Source: Olsenella sp. An188 (GTDB lineage: Bacteria > Actinomycetota > Coriobacteriia > Coriobacteriales > Atopobiaceae). From it: 64,000 bases of DNA. Under the pieces are notes generated by a model. The model saw only the letters and a program-made list of their open reading frames with translations, was not told where the DNA came from and did no database searches. The stretch covers positions 62,001 to 126,000 of the forward strand of contig NZ_NFKF01000003.1 of assembly GCF_002160255.1 (NCBI RefSeq), written 5' to 3'. Numbering within the stretch: position 1 is the stretch's first letter; every line of letters starts with the position of its first letter. Made by a program: the position numbers and the translations under genes. Shown here piece by piece: positions 53,750-63,803 of the stretch.

Positions 53750-54169
53750 ATGAGCGAACCGCTGACCGAGGAGCTGCTCGACGAGCTTCTCTCCACGTCG
53801 AGCATCGACGACTACCTCGAGGAGCACGAGTCGCGCAGCCCGACCCTGGCCGAGTACCTCCAGCAGCTTCTGGACGAGAAGGGCCTCGAGCGCTCGCGCG
53901 TGGTGCGCATGGCAAACCTCAACGACACCTTCGGCTACCAGATCTTCCAGGGCACGCGACACCCAAGCCGCGACAAGGTCCTCCAGATCGCCTTCGCCAT
54001 GGCGCTCACCCTGCGCGAGACCAACCGAGCGCTCACCGCGGCCGGCGTCTCGGAGCTCTACTGCAAGGACCGGCGCGACGCGATCATCATCTTCTGCATC
54101 GACCGCGGCTGCTCGCTGCAGAAGGTCAACGAGGAGCTCTATCGCTTCGGCGAGAAGACCGTCTGCTAG
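53750..54169 (+). CDS. HTH (XRE-like) protein next to a kinase gene
   Basis: A 139-residue, all-helical protein. LAEYLQQLLDEKGLERSRVVRMANLNDTFGYQIFQGTRHPSRDKVLQIAFAM region reads as a lambda-repressor-like helix-turn-helix core at about residues 33-82; a C-terminal helical part with Cys follows. It precedes the Ser/Thr kinase gene, a pairing seen in related anaerobes, where the HTH protein may be the kinase partner. Function inferred only. Confidence 0.65.
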   Translation: MSEPLTEELLDELLSTSSIDDYLEEHESRSPTLAEYLQQLLDEKGLERSRVVRMANLNDTFGYQIFQGTRHPSRDKVLQIAFAMALTLRETNRALTAAGVSELYCKDRRDAIIIFCIDRGCSLQKVNEELYRFGEKTVC

Positions 54170-54214
54170 CGGCGCGGGCGCCTCCGCGTCACCGGGGGCG
54201 TCCGCGCGCTCTGC

Positions 54215-54220
54215 TACGAT
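54215..54220 (+). promoter_or_regulatory. Extended -10 TGCTACGAT before the kinase gene
   Basis: TACGAT preceded by TGC lies seven bases before the ATG at 54227, so a transcript from here would be leaderless. Confidence 0.45.
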
Positions 54221-54226
54221 GTGCTC

Positions 54227-55510
54227 ATGGAAGCCAGCACGAACAGCGGCGACGAGCTCGCCGCCTACCTTGCCTCGCTCGAGCGCGACGCCTGCTACCG
54301 CGTGGACGCGGTCTACAAGGACGGCCGCTACGAGCGCACCGAGCGCGTGTTCTTCGTGGGCGAGAACGGCGCCGAGCTCGGTCCGTTCGTGCGCAAGCTG
54401 CTCGTGGCGGACGCGGGGCTCGGCGGTGCCTACGAGACCCTGCTCGAGGCGCAGCGCGCCGGCGCCCGGTTCGCCCACCTCCCGCGCATCGTGGAGTGCC
54501 ATCGCGGGGACGATCGCCTCGTCGTGGTGATGGAGCACGTCGAGGGGGAGACGCTCGCCGAGTGCGTGGATGGCGTCGACGGGGCTGCCGGGCGCCTCGA
54601 CCTTGCCCGCTGGGTCTTCCCCGAGCTCTGCGACGCCGTGAGCGAGCTTCACGAGCGCATCGAGCCCCCGCTCATCCACCGCGACCTCAAGCCGAGCAAC
54701 GTCATGGTGTCCAAGGCCGGTGTCACCCTCATTGACCTGGGCATCGCCCGCACGTTCAAGGAGGGCGCCGAGCGCGACACCGTGCGCTTCGGCACGCGTG
54801 CCTACGCGCCGCCCGAGCAGTTCGGCTTTGGCCAGACTGGCGTGACGAGTGATGTGTACGCGCTTGGGATGCTGCTCTTCTTCTGCCTCGCGGGCCGCGA
54901 GCCAACGACGCGTGACCGCGAGGAGGGCTTCGCGGGCGCCGGCGTGCCGGACGCGCTGCGCGCCGTGGTCCGCCACGCGACGGAGCTCGACCCGGCGGCG
55001 CGCTACGGCAGCGCGCGTGGGCTCAGGGCGGCGTTTCTCGCCGCGTTGCCTCAGGTGGGGGACGCGTCCGCGGGCGAGAAGGACGCTCGCTCGGCAGACA
55101 CGCCGCCGACCTCCTTCGACTACCCGCGCGGCCGCGTCGCCCGCGCGCTTCCGGGTGAGGGGGGCGCGGGTCCGCTCTCGCGCGTGCCGGCATGGGTCGG
55201 CGTGGTCTGGAACACGGTGGTGCTTCTCGTCTGCGCGGTGCTCGTCGTGGGCTGCGTGATGGCGGTCGTCGATCCCACGCCGGAGAACGCCGCTTGGCCT
55301 GCGTGGTACCTGGCGTGGAGCTACTTCGCCTTCATGGTTCCGGAAATCGTCATCGCTGCCTACCTGCTGCTTGACCGGCGCCCGGTGCGCCGGGCGATTC
55401 CGCCGCTGGCACGTCTCACCGTGGGCCGCGAGCTTCGCGTGGGGCTTCTCGCCATGCTGGCGCTTCTCGCCGCGTGGATCGTTGCGACGGTGGTGATGCA
55501 GGCCGGGTAG
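54227..55510 (+). CDS. Membrane Ser/Thr protein kinase
   Basis: A 427-residue kinase. Seen: a Hanks-type domain with HRDLKPSNVMV (catalytic loop), DLGIA in place of DFG (common in this bacterial group), RFGTRAYAPPEQFG as activation segment/APE region and SDVYALGMLLFF. The glycine-rich loop is poorly defined and the usual ATP-anchoring Lys is hard to place. Three hydrophobic segments follow from about residue 325, so the kinase faces the cytosol from a C-terminal membrane anchor. No PASTA domains. ATG at 54227 gives a leaderless mRNA; GTG at 54221 is possible. Confidence 0.85.
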   Translation: MEASTNSGDELAAYLASLERDACYRVDAVYKDGRYERTERVFFVGENGAELGPFVRKLLVADAGLGGAYETLLEAQRAGARFAHLPRIVECHRGDDRLVVVMEHVEGETLAECVDGVDGAAGRLDLARWVFPELCDAVSELHERIEPPLIHRDLKPSNVMVSKAGVTLIDLGIARTFKEGAERDTVRFGTRAYAPPEQFGFGQTGVTSDVYALGMLLFFCLAGREPTTRDREEGFAGAGVPDALRAVVRHATELDPAARYGSARGLRAAFLAALPQVGDASAGEKDARSADTPPTSFDYPRGRVARALPGEGGAGPLSRVPAWVGVVWNTVVLLVCAVLVVGCVMAVVDPTPENAAWPAWYLAWSYFAFMVPEIVIAAYLLLDRRPVRRAIPPLARLTVGRELRVGLLAMLALLAAWIVATVVMQAG

Positions 55511-55543
55511 TCGGGCGGCCTCGCGGCGCGCCGGACTTGACCG

Positions 55544-56683
55544 CTACCGCGCCTCGAAGGTCAGGTAGACGTACGAGCTGCTGTACTCGTCGTACTCCTC
55601 CTCCGGGTCGGTCTCGTAGCTCACCGTGCCGGAGAGGCCGCCCGCCGCGTCAAACCGGACGATGAGGTCGTCGTAGTACGAGCCTGCGCCGAACTGCTCC
55701 ACGAACTCCTCCGGGAAGGTGGGCTCGGCCGCGAGCAGGCCGTCTGCGGCGACAGGCACGTCGAGCCCGGCGACCATCTCCGAGAGGCTCGCGAAGTCGC
55801 GCTCCGCCCGCGCGAGGTTCTCCTCCGGCGCGAGCGAGAGGTCGAAGTCTGTGTGGAAGTCCAGCGTCTCCACCACGCCGTCCTCGTTCATGGTCACGCA
55901 CAGGCTGGACGTCTCCGGGTCACCGATGTCGAGCGTGTAGCCAAAGACGCGGTAGCCGTAGCTCTGGTAGCCCTCCTGCGGGTCGTCCGCGGAGACGTAG
56001 CCGCAGCCGCCGTCCTCGAACGCCGCGGCGACGGCGTCTATGGTCTCCGCGGCGGCCTGCTGCGCCTCGGACATGGCTGACGCCGACGCGGCGAAGCGCG
56101 GGACAAACACAATCACAAGTGCAATCACCGGGGCGAGAAACACCGCGAGGCGCCGCGGGGCGAGCCTGGGCATGGGCAGGCGGTAGCCCTCCGCGATGCG
56201 CCGGGCTGCCTCGTGCAGGGTGTGCATGAGGTGCCAGATGCCGAAGAGCCCGAGCGCGCCGGCGGCCACCTGCGCGGTCTCGCCGATGCCCTCGAGGTTC
56301 CTGTCGCCCCGCCCCTCGCCGACGGCCTGCGCCACGCGGCCCGCCGAGGCGAGGCCGAGGGCGGCGTTGAGCTCGCCGGGCGTGCTCGCGTCCACGTGCG
56401 GGGTGAGCGCCGCGCGCTCGACGGCGGCCCACTCGTCGGAGCCGGCGAGCGCGCGCGAGCGCACCAGCAGAACCATGGAGATGACCAGGTAGACGGCAAC
56501 GATGGGAAGCAGCGCGAAGATGCCCACGTCATAGGTGCCCCGCGACTCCAGGGCGATGTCGTCGATCATGATGAGTACCACCCACGCCGCGAGCGTGGGG
56601 AAGATCGCGAGGAGGAAGTAGCCTCCCAGCTTGGGCCAGAGGTAGAGGCGCCGGATGAGGCGTACGTCTGAGTCGGTGAACAT
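55544..56683 (-). CDS. Multi-pass membrane protein of unknown function
   Basis: A 379-residue protein with membrane helices at about residues 17-37, 50-72, an amphipathic middle and another at about 180-200, then a 175-residue extracellular acidic domain ending FEAR. No family recognised. Convergent with the kinase gene, so possibly unrelated. Start at 56683 follows AGGGAGCC. Confidence 0.65.
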   Translation of the reverse strand: MFTDSDVRLIRRLYLWPKLGGYFLLAIFPTLAAWVVLIMIDDIALESRGTYDVGIFALLPIVAVYLVISMVLLVRSRALAGSDEWAAVERAALTPHVDASTPGELNAALGLASAGRVAQAVGEGRGDRNLEGIGETAQVAAGALGLFGIWHLMHTLHEAARRIAEGYRLPMPRLAPRRLAVFLAPVIALVIVFVPRFAASASAMSEAQQAAAETIDAVAAAFEDGGCGYVSADDPQEGYQSYGYRVFGYTLDIGDPETSSLCVTMNEDGVVETLDFHTDFDLSLAPEENLARAERDFASLSEMVAGLDVPVAADGLLAAEPTFPEEFVEQFGAGSYYDDLIVRFDAAGGLSGTVSYETDPEEEYDEYSSSYVYLTFEAR

Positions 56684-56714
56684 GGGGCTCCCTGGTCCTT
56701 CTTGCCGAGCGCGC

Positions 56715-57329
56715 CTAGCTGAGCAGACGCACGTTGGCCTCGAGCTCGGCGATGTTGTCCTGGTAGTGGAACGCGTGCATGCCCGCCGCCCGTGCGCCCT
56801 CGCAGTTGTCCGCGTTGTCGTCCACGAAGAGGCACTCCTCGGGCTCCAGCTCAAAGCGGTCGCAGAGCAGGCGGTAGACTGCCGGGTCCGGCTTCATGAG
56901 GCGCTCCTCGGCGGAGATGACGTAGCCGTCGAGGAAGGGGAGGGCGGGCGCGTGGGAGAGCTGCTCCATGACGCGTGTGTTGGCGTTGGAGAGCAGGTAG
57001 ATGCCGTAGCCCTCTCCCTTGAGGCGGATGGCGAGGTCGTTGGTGGCCTCGATGGGGCGGGAGTGCTCCGGCCAGTGGCGGATGCACTCGCGAAGGTTGG
57101 GGCGCAGGCGCTCGGGCAGGTGGGCGGCGGCAACGCGGGACATGGTCTCGTGGCTGATGGTGCCGGAGTCCAGCAGGGCCCACGTGGTGGAGCCAAAGAG
57201 CGCGGCGTTGAGCAGCTCGGCGTCCTCGGGCGTGTCCGTGAAGAGCGTCGAGAAGTACGGCCCGTCGAAGGTCATGAGCACGTTGCCCATGTCAAAGATG
57301 ACGTTTTTGATCGGTGCGCCGCTCGTCAT
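56715..57329 (-). CDS. HAD-superfamily hydrolase (YihX-like)
   Basis: A 204-residue HAD phosphatase with motif I FDMGNVL, motif II LLSNAN, a Lys in KPDPAVYRLL and motif IV FVDDNADNCEGA. The DxGN form of motif I is normal for the glucose-1-phosphatase YihX group. ATG at 57329 follows GGGAGGC. TATACT on the minus strand at 57375-57380 is a likely -10. Confidence 0.88.
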   Translation of the reverse strand: MTSGAPIKNVIFDMGNVLMTFDGPYFSTLFTDTPEDAELLNAALFGSTTWALLDSGTISHETMSRVAAAHLPERLRPNLRECIRHWPEHSRPIEATNDLAIRLKGEGYGIYLLSNANTRVMEQLSHAPALPFLDGYVISAEERLMKPDPAVYRLLCDRFELEPEECLFVDDNADNCEGARAAGMHAFHYQDNIAELEANVRLLS

Positions 57330-57471
57330 GGGTGCCTCCCGCTGGTCGGGGTCCCTCCCTACAATCACGCTGAAAGTATACCGCTGGGCGGGGTGGCGGC
57401 TGCGGGCGGGCGCGTTGGGTGGCTCGTGCGGAGCTTTGCGTCGGGAGCGGGTGGGCCGCCACCATGCGTAT

Positions 57472-58488
57472 CTAGGCGACAAGAACGTGGTTTTCCTGTC
57501 TGAACTGCTCGTAGTGCACGGCGAGAAGGTCGTTGCTCGGCGAAAGCTCGGGACGAACGGTCTCGCTTAGCCTCTTCATGTTGTAGCGCTCGTAGTCAGT
57601 GTTCCCAAGGCGGTCGCTGAGTCTCAGGACGTGTGTGTCCGGTTCAACGGAGATGAGGTGTGCGTCATAGAGTAGGTGAAGGTCCGCACGCAGGAGGATT
57701 CCGTTCTGTACGACCTGCGACCTACGCCCACGATAGGGATTGATGTGCGCGGCCTGGAGGACGGTTTCGACCGAGGTACCTGAAATGGCGCAGGCTCCCG
57801 CATACGCGTCCATGAGGTCGCTTCGGAATCTTCCCTGCTGCTCTCGTCTGATTATCTGAGCGGTGGCCACACGTCGTTCGTCGGATCCGTCGTACTCGAT
57901 CATGACCTGCTGGCTCTTGGAGGGAAGTGCGTCGAAGCCCCGTGCGGCGAACGATCCCGCCGACTCAGTTGAGCTCGAGATTGGACCATGCAAGGTGAAC
58001 ATGTGCGTTGCGCCGTTGTAGCGTTCGACGAGGGCAAGGCCGAGCACGCGATAACCTTTGCGCTCACTCATCATGACCCCGACAGGAACGCCGTCGGTGA
58101 GGCAGTTCATCAGCGCCTCGTTGTAGCCTTGGCTCAAGTCGGACCCCTGATGTGCGGCGTAGTCGACGATCCAGGTCCCGTCGGCGAGTGGGATGGGCTT
58201 CCTGTCGTTGTAGCGCCCTGCTCCGCTTGAGTGGACCGAGAGGGCGTAACGCCGGCTTGACGCATAGGCAACGTGCGCAGCTCCGGGAACGTAGATGCCC
58301 GAGTCCCTGCTCAGCGGGATGGGCGTGTTCGGCTTGCGTTCCATTCGGTGGGGGAGCCGAGAGATCTTCTCGCCTGCGTTCTCGATGAACCACTCGTAGC
58401 ATGGGACGAACTGCTCGGGAACGAGTCTCTTGGCGCGATCGAGCGACGGGAGAAGGATGGGGCACTCGTAGACAAGCTGACCAGACAC
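57472..58488 (-). CDS. HNH endonuclease with N-terminal sensor-like domain
   Basis: A 338-residue protein. The C-terminal part is an HNH_2-type nuclease: AYAGACAISGTSVETVLQAAHINPYRG, then QNGILLRADLHLLYD. The N-terminal 190 residues (HQGSDLSQGYNEALMNCL, GVMMSERKGYRVLGLALVERY) look like a PUA/SRA-type module, the layout of modification-dependent (type IV) restriction enzymes; that role is inference. GTG start with GGGAGGAG. Base composition is lower in GC than around it, suggesting transfer. Confidence 0.75.
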   Translation of the reverse strand: MSGQLVYECPILLPSLDRAKRLVPEQFVPCYEWFIENAGEKISRLPHRMERKPNTPIPLSRDSGIYVPGAAHVAYASSRRYALSVHSSGAGRYNDRKPIPLADGTWIVDYAAHQGSDLSQGYNEALMNCLTDGVPVGVMMSERKGYRVLGLALVERYNGATHMFTLHGPISSSTESAGSFAARGFDALPSKSQQVMIEYDGSDERRVATAQIIRREQQGRFRSDLMDAYAGACAISGTSVETVLQAAHINPYRGRRSQVVQNGILLRADLHLLYDAHLISVEPDTHVLRLSDRLGNTDYERYNMKRLSETVRPELSPSNDLLAVHYEQFRQENHVLVA

Positions 58489-58542
58489 GACTCCTCCCTT
58501 CCTTACCGGCGATTATAGGACAACCTCTGTCCCCCGCACGTG

Positions 58543-58548
58543 CTACAC
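58543..58548 (+). promoter_or_regulatory. Extended -10 TGCTACACT before the ArsC-like gene
   Basis: TACACT preceded by TGC lies 33 bases before the ATG. Confidence 0.45.
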
Positions 58549-58580
58549 TGGCGCCACGGCAACGGATGGGAGGAAACACC

Positions 58581-58943
58581 ATGGCTGACGTGCTCTTTGT
58601 TGAGTATCCCAAGTGCAGCACCTGCAGGCGGGCCAAGGCGTGGCTGGACGCGCACGGCGTGAGCTACACGGACCGCCACATCGTCGAGGACAACCCCACG
58701 GCAGACGAGCTCGTCGCCTGGCAGGCTCGCTCGGGCCTCCCCGTTCGCCGCTTCTTCAACACGAGCGGGCGGCTCTACCGCGAGCGGAACATCAAGGCCC
58801 TTCTCGACGCCGGAATGTCCGACGAGGACGCCTTCGCGCTGCTGTCCGAGGACGGGATGCTGGTGAAGCGACCGATCGTGGTGGGGGAAGACTTCGTGCT
58901 CGTGGGCTTTCGCGAGGCGGACTGGGAGGCGGCCCTATGCTGA
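58581..58943 (+). CDS. ArsC/Spx-family thioredoxin-fold protein
   Basis: A 120-residue ArsC-family protein with the CSTC motif at residues 12-15 (YPKCSTCRRAKAWL) and RRFFNTSG and MLVKRPIVV downstream, the layout of Spx/MgsR/YffB-like members. Arsenate reduction or a redox/regulatory role are both possible. It overlaps cutC by seven bases. Confidence 0.88.
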   Translation: MADVLFVEYPKCSTCRRAKAWLDAHGVSYTDRHIVEDNPTADELVAWQARSGLPVRRFFNTSGRLYRERNIKALLDAGMSDEDAFALLSEDGMLVKRPIVVGEDFVLVGFREADWEAALC

Positions 58944-59599
58944 CGCGTGAGTTCTGCGCCGAGAACATGGAGCTCGTTCCCGCGGCGGTCGCTGCGGGCG
59001 CGGCGCGCGTCGAGCTCTGCGACAACCTGGCCGTGGGCGGCACCTCGCCCAGCTACGGCGTCATTCGCGCTGCCGTCGCGCACGCGCGCGAGACGGGCAC
59101 GAGGGTGATGTGCATGGTCCGCCCGCGAGGCGGAAGCTTCGAGTACGACCCGGACGAGGCGGCCATGATGCGTGACGACCTGCTCTGCGCCAAGCGCCTC
59201 GGCGTGGACGGCGTGGTGTTCGGCTGCCTGCGCGACGGCCACCTCGACCGCGAGCTCACCTCCGAGCTGGCGCGTCTCGCGCACGAGGACGCGCCGGACG
59301 CTCCCGGTCACGTGGACGTGACCTTCCACATGGCCTTTGACGCCCTGCCAGCGGACGAGCAGCTCGCGGCCATCGACTGGCTCGCCGACCAGGGCGTGGA
59401 GCGCATCCTCACGCACGGTGGCGCGGCCGGCACGCCCATCGCGGACAACCTCGGGCGCCTGCGGGAGTTCGTCGAACGCGCCGCGGGCCGAATCACCATC
59501 TTGCCGGGTGGCGGCATCACCTGGGAGAACGCCGAGTCCGTGGCCCTTGAGCTCGGCGTTTCCGAGGTGCACGGCACCAAGATCGTCCGGGTGGCATAG
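58937..59599 (+). CDS. cutC: CutC family protein
   Basis: A 220-residue TIM-barrel CutC: ARVELCDNLAVGGTSPSYG, MVRPRGGSFEYD, GCLRDGHLD, THGGAAGTP and LPGGGITWEN are family marks. Named for copper tolerance, though its biochemical role is unsettled. Slightly short of the usual 240 residues. Confidence 0.9.
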   Translation: MLTREFCAENMELVPAAVAAGAARVELCDNLAVGGTSPSYGVIRAAVAHARETGTRVMCMVRPRGGSFEYDPDEAAMMRDDLLCAKRLGVDGVVFGCLRDGHLDRELTSELARLAHEDAPDAPGHVDVTFHMAFDALPADEQLAAIDWLADQGVERILTHGGAAGTPIADNLGRLREFVERAAGRITILPGGGITWENAESVALELGVSEVHGTKIVRVA

Positions 59600-59600
59600 C

Positions 59601-60305
59601 GTGGCCCAGGCAGGTGGGCGGACGCGGCGCGCTGCGGGCGCCGGCTCGGGGTTCGCCCAGGTGACGCCCGACCTGGGAGAGCATGTGAGTGGGGAGGTTC
59701 TTCTCGCCGCGCTCAAGGCGCCGGACGCGCGGGTGGAGAACACGTCCGTGTCCTCCCTCGAGCTGGAGGGCGTCTCCGCGGACGGGACGGCCTTTGAGAA
59801 CGTGGTGTTTCGGAGCTGCACGTTCGATCGCGTGAACCTCTCCGGCTGCACGTTCACGGACGTGGTCTTTTCCGGCTGTCGGTTCGTGGGCTGTGACATG
59901 GGGCGCTGTTGGCTCAACCGCTGCGACTTTCGCAGCTGCTCGGCGCCTGGGCTGACGTTTCTCAAGGGGCGCCTCACCGGGGTGTCCATGACGGACAGCC
60001 AGATGGGGTACTGCGATCTCTCTGAGGCCACGGTCGACCGGCTGGTGGCGCGCGAGACCAGCCTCGTCGAGGCCAACGTCTACGGAACGAGGCTGCGCCG
60101 TGCGACGCTCGAGCGCTGTGACCTCACGCGCGCGACGGTCTTTCGCTCGAGTCTTGCCGGGATCGACCTCTCCACCTGCGAGATCGCGGGCATCCGCGTC
60201 TCGAGTGACTTTCACGAGCTGCGCGGCGCCACGGTGAGCGTCGAGCAGGCCGCGCAGCTCGTCGGGCTTCTTGGCGTCAAGGTAAAGGAGGACGAATGGC
60301 CCTGA
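59601..60305 (+). CDS. Pentapeptide-repeat protein
   Basis: A 234-residue protein with about 20 pentapeptide units of the A(D/N)LXX type (VFRSCTFDRVNLSGCTFTDVV and on to about residue 200), many with Cys at the centre, forming a right-handed beta-helix. GTG start right after cutC. Such proteins can mimic DNA (gyrase protection) or act as scaffolds; no sign which. A full copy of the 13-base uptake-like word lies at 59696-59708. Confidence 0.8.
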   Translation: MAQAGGRTRRAAGAGSGFAQVTPDLGEHVSGEVLLAALKAPDARVENTSVSSLELEGVSADGTAFENVVFRSCTFDRVNLSGCTFTDVVFSGCRFVGCDMGRCWLNRCDFRSCSAPGLTFLKGRLTGVSMTDSQMGYCDLSEATVDRLVARETSLVEANVYGTRLRRATLERCDLTRATVFRSSLAGIDLSTCEIAGIRVSSDFHELRGATVSVEQAAQLVGLLGVKVKEDEWP

Positions 60306-60715
60306 TAGACGAGAACGCCTCCCTCGAGGAGGTGCGGGCGGTCTTTAGGAACGACCACTTTGCCACCGACGCGTGCGGCTGTCGCGTCGTCGAGGCTGCG
60401 CGCGGGCATGCGGTCTGCGAGTTTGACATCACGCCGGGGCATCGCAACGAGAAGGGCGGCGTGATGGGCGGCGCCATCTTCACGGTTGCGGACCTCGCCT
60501 TTGCCGTTGCGTCCAACGTGGGCGAGGCCGTGACCGTCTCCGTGGCGAGCTCGATCGAGTTCATGAGCGCGGCGCGCGGGGAGAGGCTCATCGCCACGGC
60601 CGACGTGGACAAGAACGGCCGCACGCTGGCCTTCTACAACTGCCTCGTGACCGACGAGCTGGGCACGCCGGTGGCGCGCGTCACGCAGACCTGCATGCAC
60701 CTGCGGGAGCGCTGA
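60296..60715 (+). CDS. Hotdog-fold thioesterase (PaaI family)
   Basis: A 139-residue hotdog protein. HRNEKGGVMGGAIFTVADLAFAVA is the PaaI active-site helix (Asp in VADLA). Likely an acyl-CoA thioesterase. Overlaps the previous gene by ten bases. Confidence 0.88.
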   Translation: MALIDENASLEEVRAVFRNDHFATDACGCRVVEAARGHAVCEFDITPGHRNEKGGVMGGAIFTVADLAFAVASNVGEAVTVSVASSIEFMSAARGERLIATADVDKNGRTLAFYNCLVTDELGTPVARVTQTCMHLRER

Positions 60716-60748
60716 GGGGCCTCGGGCTCGGCCTTGGCGAGCGCGGGG

Positions 60749-61945
60749 CTAGTCCAGCTGCGCGAGCTGGGCCGGCAGCTCGCCCACGAGCGGGCGCATG
60801 TAGGTGCGAAGGCCCTCTCCGACTCCCATTCCGTCCGCGGAGATCCACTCGCTGGGCACGTTTCGTACCTGGTTGGCCACGGCGAGCACGTCGACGAGCT
60901 TGGTGCGGACCTCGTAGGGGGAGTCCGAGACGCGCTCGAGTGCGCACATCTTGGCGGTCTCCCCGGCAAAGGCAGCCTCGACCGCTGCGTACCCCAGGTC
61001 ATAGGCCTCGTTGAGGTCGGTCTGGCTCGCGACGTAGCTGGCGCAGCGCTGGAGCGTGGAGAGCTCGACGGCGCGCGTCTTGCAGCCCAGCCGGTCCTTC
61101 GCGAGCGCCGCCAGGTAACGGCTCGCGCCCGAGAGCGTCGCGAGGTGCCCGAACTCGTCCGTGCCCACGCCCGGCGCCGCGGCGCGCTCGCAGACGAGCT
61201 GGCCGGATGCGTCACGCACGCCCTCGCTCACGCCCACCATCACCGTGTTCTTCTCGGCAAGAAGCGAGCCGAGGCGCTCCATGAGCGCGTCCTCGTTGAG
61301 GGGGACCTCCGGGAGCAGCACGACGTCCGGCTCGACGAGCGCGAGCGCGCAGGATGCGGTGAGCCAGCCTGCGTCGCGGCCCATGATCTCGACGAAGGTC
61401 ACGCTCTTGAGGTTGTAGACGTCCGCGTCGTACGCGAGCTCGTTCATCGCGGTCGCGACGAAGCGGGCGGCGCTGCCGTAGCCAGGCGTGTGGTCGGTCC
61501 CGACGAGGTCGTTGTCGATGGTCTTGGGCACGCCGACGAAGCGGATGTCGCTGCCGGTCTGCTGTCCGTACGAGGCGAGCTTGGCGATGGTGTCCATGGA
61601 GTCGTTGCCGCCGATGTAGAGGACGGCGGACGCCCCCACCTCGTCGAAGCGCCTGAAGAGCCGTTCGTAGACGTCATGGCCTTCGGTGGGGGAGGGCAGC
61701 TTGAAGCGGCAGCTTCCAAGCCAGCTGGCGGGGGTGTTGCACAGAAGGTCGAGGTCAACGCGGCTTCCGAAGGCCTCGTCGAGTCGGACGGAGCGCCCGT
61801 CGAGGAACCCCTGGATTCCGTAGCGCATGCCCTCGACGCGCGCGCCTTCGAGGATGCCTGCGGCGATTACGCCCGCCAGGCTCGCGTTGATGGCCGCCGT
61901 GGGTCCGCCCGACTGTCCAACCAGCACGCACTTTTCGACCGCCAC
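60749..61945 (-). CDS. 6-phosphofructokinase, pyrophosphate-dependent type
   Basis: A 398-residue phosphofructokinase. GGNDSMDTI carries Asp at the position that is Gly in ATP enzymes, and VPKTIDNDL has Lys where ATP enzymes have Gly; both mark PPi-dependent PFK (family knowledge). MGRDAGWL is also present. PPi as donor would save ATP in glycolysis. The GTG at 61945 follows GGAGG on the minus strand; longer in-frame starts run into the repeat cluster. Confidence 0.88.
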   Translation of the reverse strand: MAVEKCVLVGQSGGPTAAINASLAGVIAAGILEGARVEGMRYGIQGFLDGRSVRLDEAFGSRVDLDLLCNTPASWLGSCRFKLPSPTEGHDVYERLFRRFDEVGASAVLYIGGNDSMDTIAKLASYGQQTGSDIRFVGVPKTIDNDLVGTDHTPGYGSAARFVATAMNELAYDADVYNLKSVTFVEIMGRDAGWLTASCALALVEPDVVLLPEVPLNEDALMERLGSLLAEKNTVMVGVSEGVRDASGQLVCERAAAPGVGTDEFGHLATLSGASRYLAALAKDRLGCKTRAVELSTLQRCASYVASQTDLNEAYDLGYAAVEAAFAGETAKMCALERVSDSPYEVRTKLVDVLAVANQVRNVPSEWISADGMGVGEGLRTYMRPLVGELPAQLAQLD

Positions 61946-62011
61946 GATGCCTCCTTCGGTGTCTGCTCGATGTCGCAAAGCATATCTTATGTTCTGGAAC
62001 GGCATCATCGT

Positions 62012-62245
62012 GTGTAATATCGGCCTTCGAGCCATGTTTTCCGGGGTCTGCGGTGCAATTTGACCTTTCGGTCCATGCAAATTCACCCCTAGGCCGTGGA
62101 ACCAGTTCGAAGTATTTGCTAATAAAATGATAAACCCCAGTTGGCGAGAGGCTGCCGGCGTGTCAGGTCTCGTCAGTTCATGGACCGAAGGGCAAAACTG
62201 CACAGCGAGACGTGGGTTTCATGGATCGAAGGCCTCTTTTGCGCA
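62012..62245. repeat. Intergenic nested inverted-repeat cluster (locus C)
   Basis: Four copies of the locus B unit family: forward at 62012-62036 and 62054-62077, inverted at 62179-62204 and 62220-62245. The outer two share GGCCTTCGA and the inner two CATGGACCGAA. An AT-rich spacer of about 100 bases is in the middle. Confidence 0.85.
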
Positions 62246-62278
62246 AAAAGGCCGTCTCGGCAACGAGCCGAGACGGCC
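62245..62278 (-). terminator. Terminator of enolase
   Basis: On the minus strand GGCCGTCTCGGC / GCCGAGACGGCC, a perfect 12-base stem, is followed by TTTTT. It abuts the last unit of locus C. Confidence 0.93.
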
Positions 62279-62308
62279 TCGGGGCGCCAGGCTGAGCCCG
62301 CGCGTGCG

Positions 62309-63622
<1,314 letters not shown>

Positions 63623-63736
63623 CTAACTTTCATGTCCTAAGTATACCCGTTCTAACTTTCCCTAGACCGAGACGGCGAGAAGAACGTCGGCTTGCGCACT
63701 TTTCCCGCCCGCGTCCGAGCGCGGCGGGCGCGCGGT

Positions 63737-63742
63737 TATACT
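63737..63742 (+). promoter_or_regulatory. -10 TATACT before the PurF-like gene
   Basis: TATACT lies 62 bases before the ATG at 63804. No clear -35. Confidence 0.45.
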
Positions 63743-63803
63743 TTTCGTGATAGTGGCGCGGCTGGTCGTACGGGGACGCCCACCGCACGAGCGAGGAGGT
63801 TGC

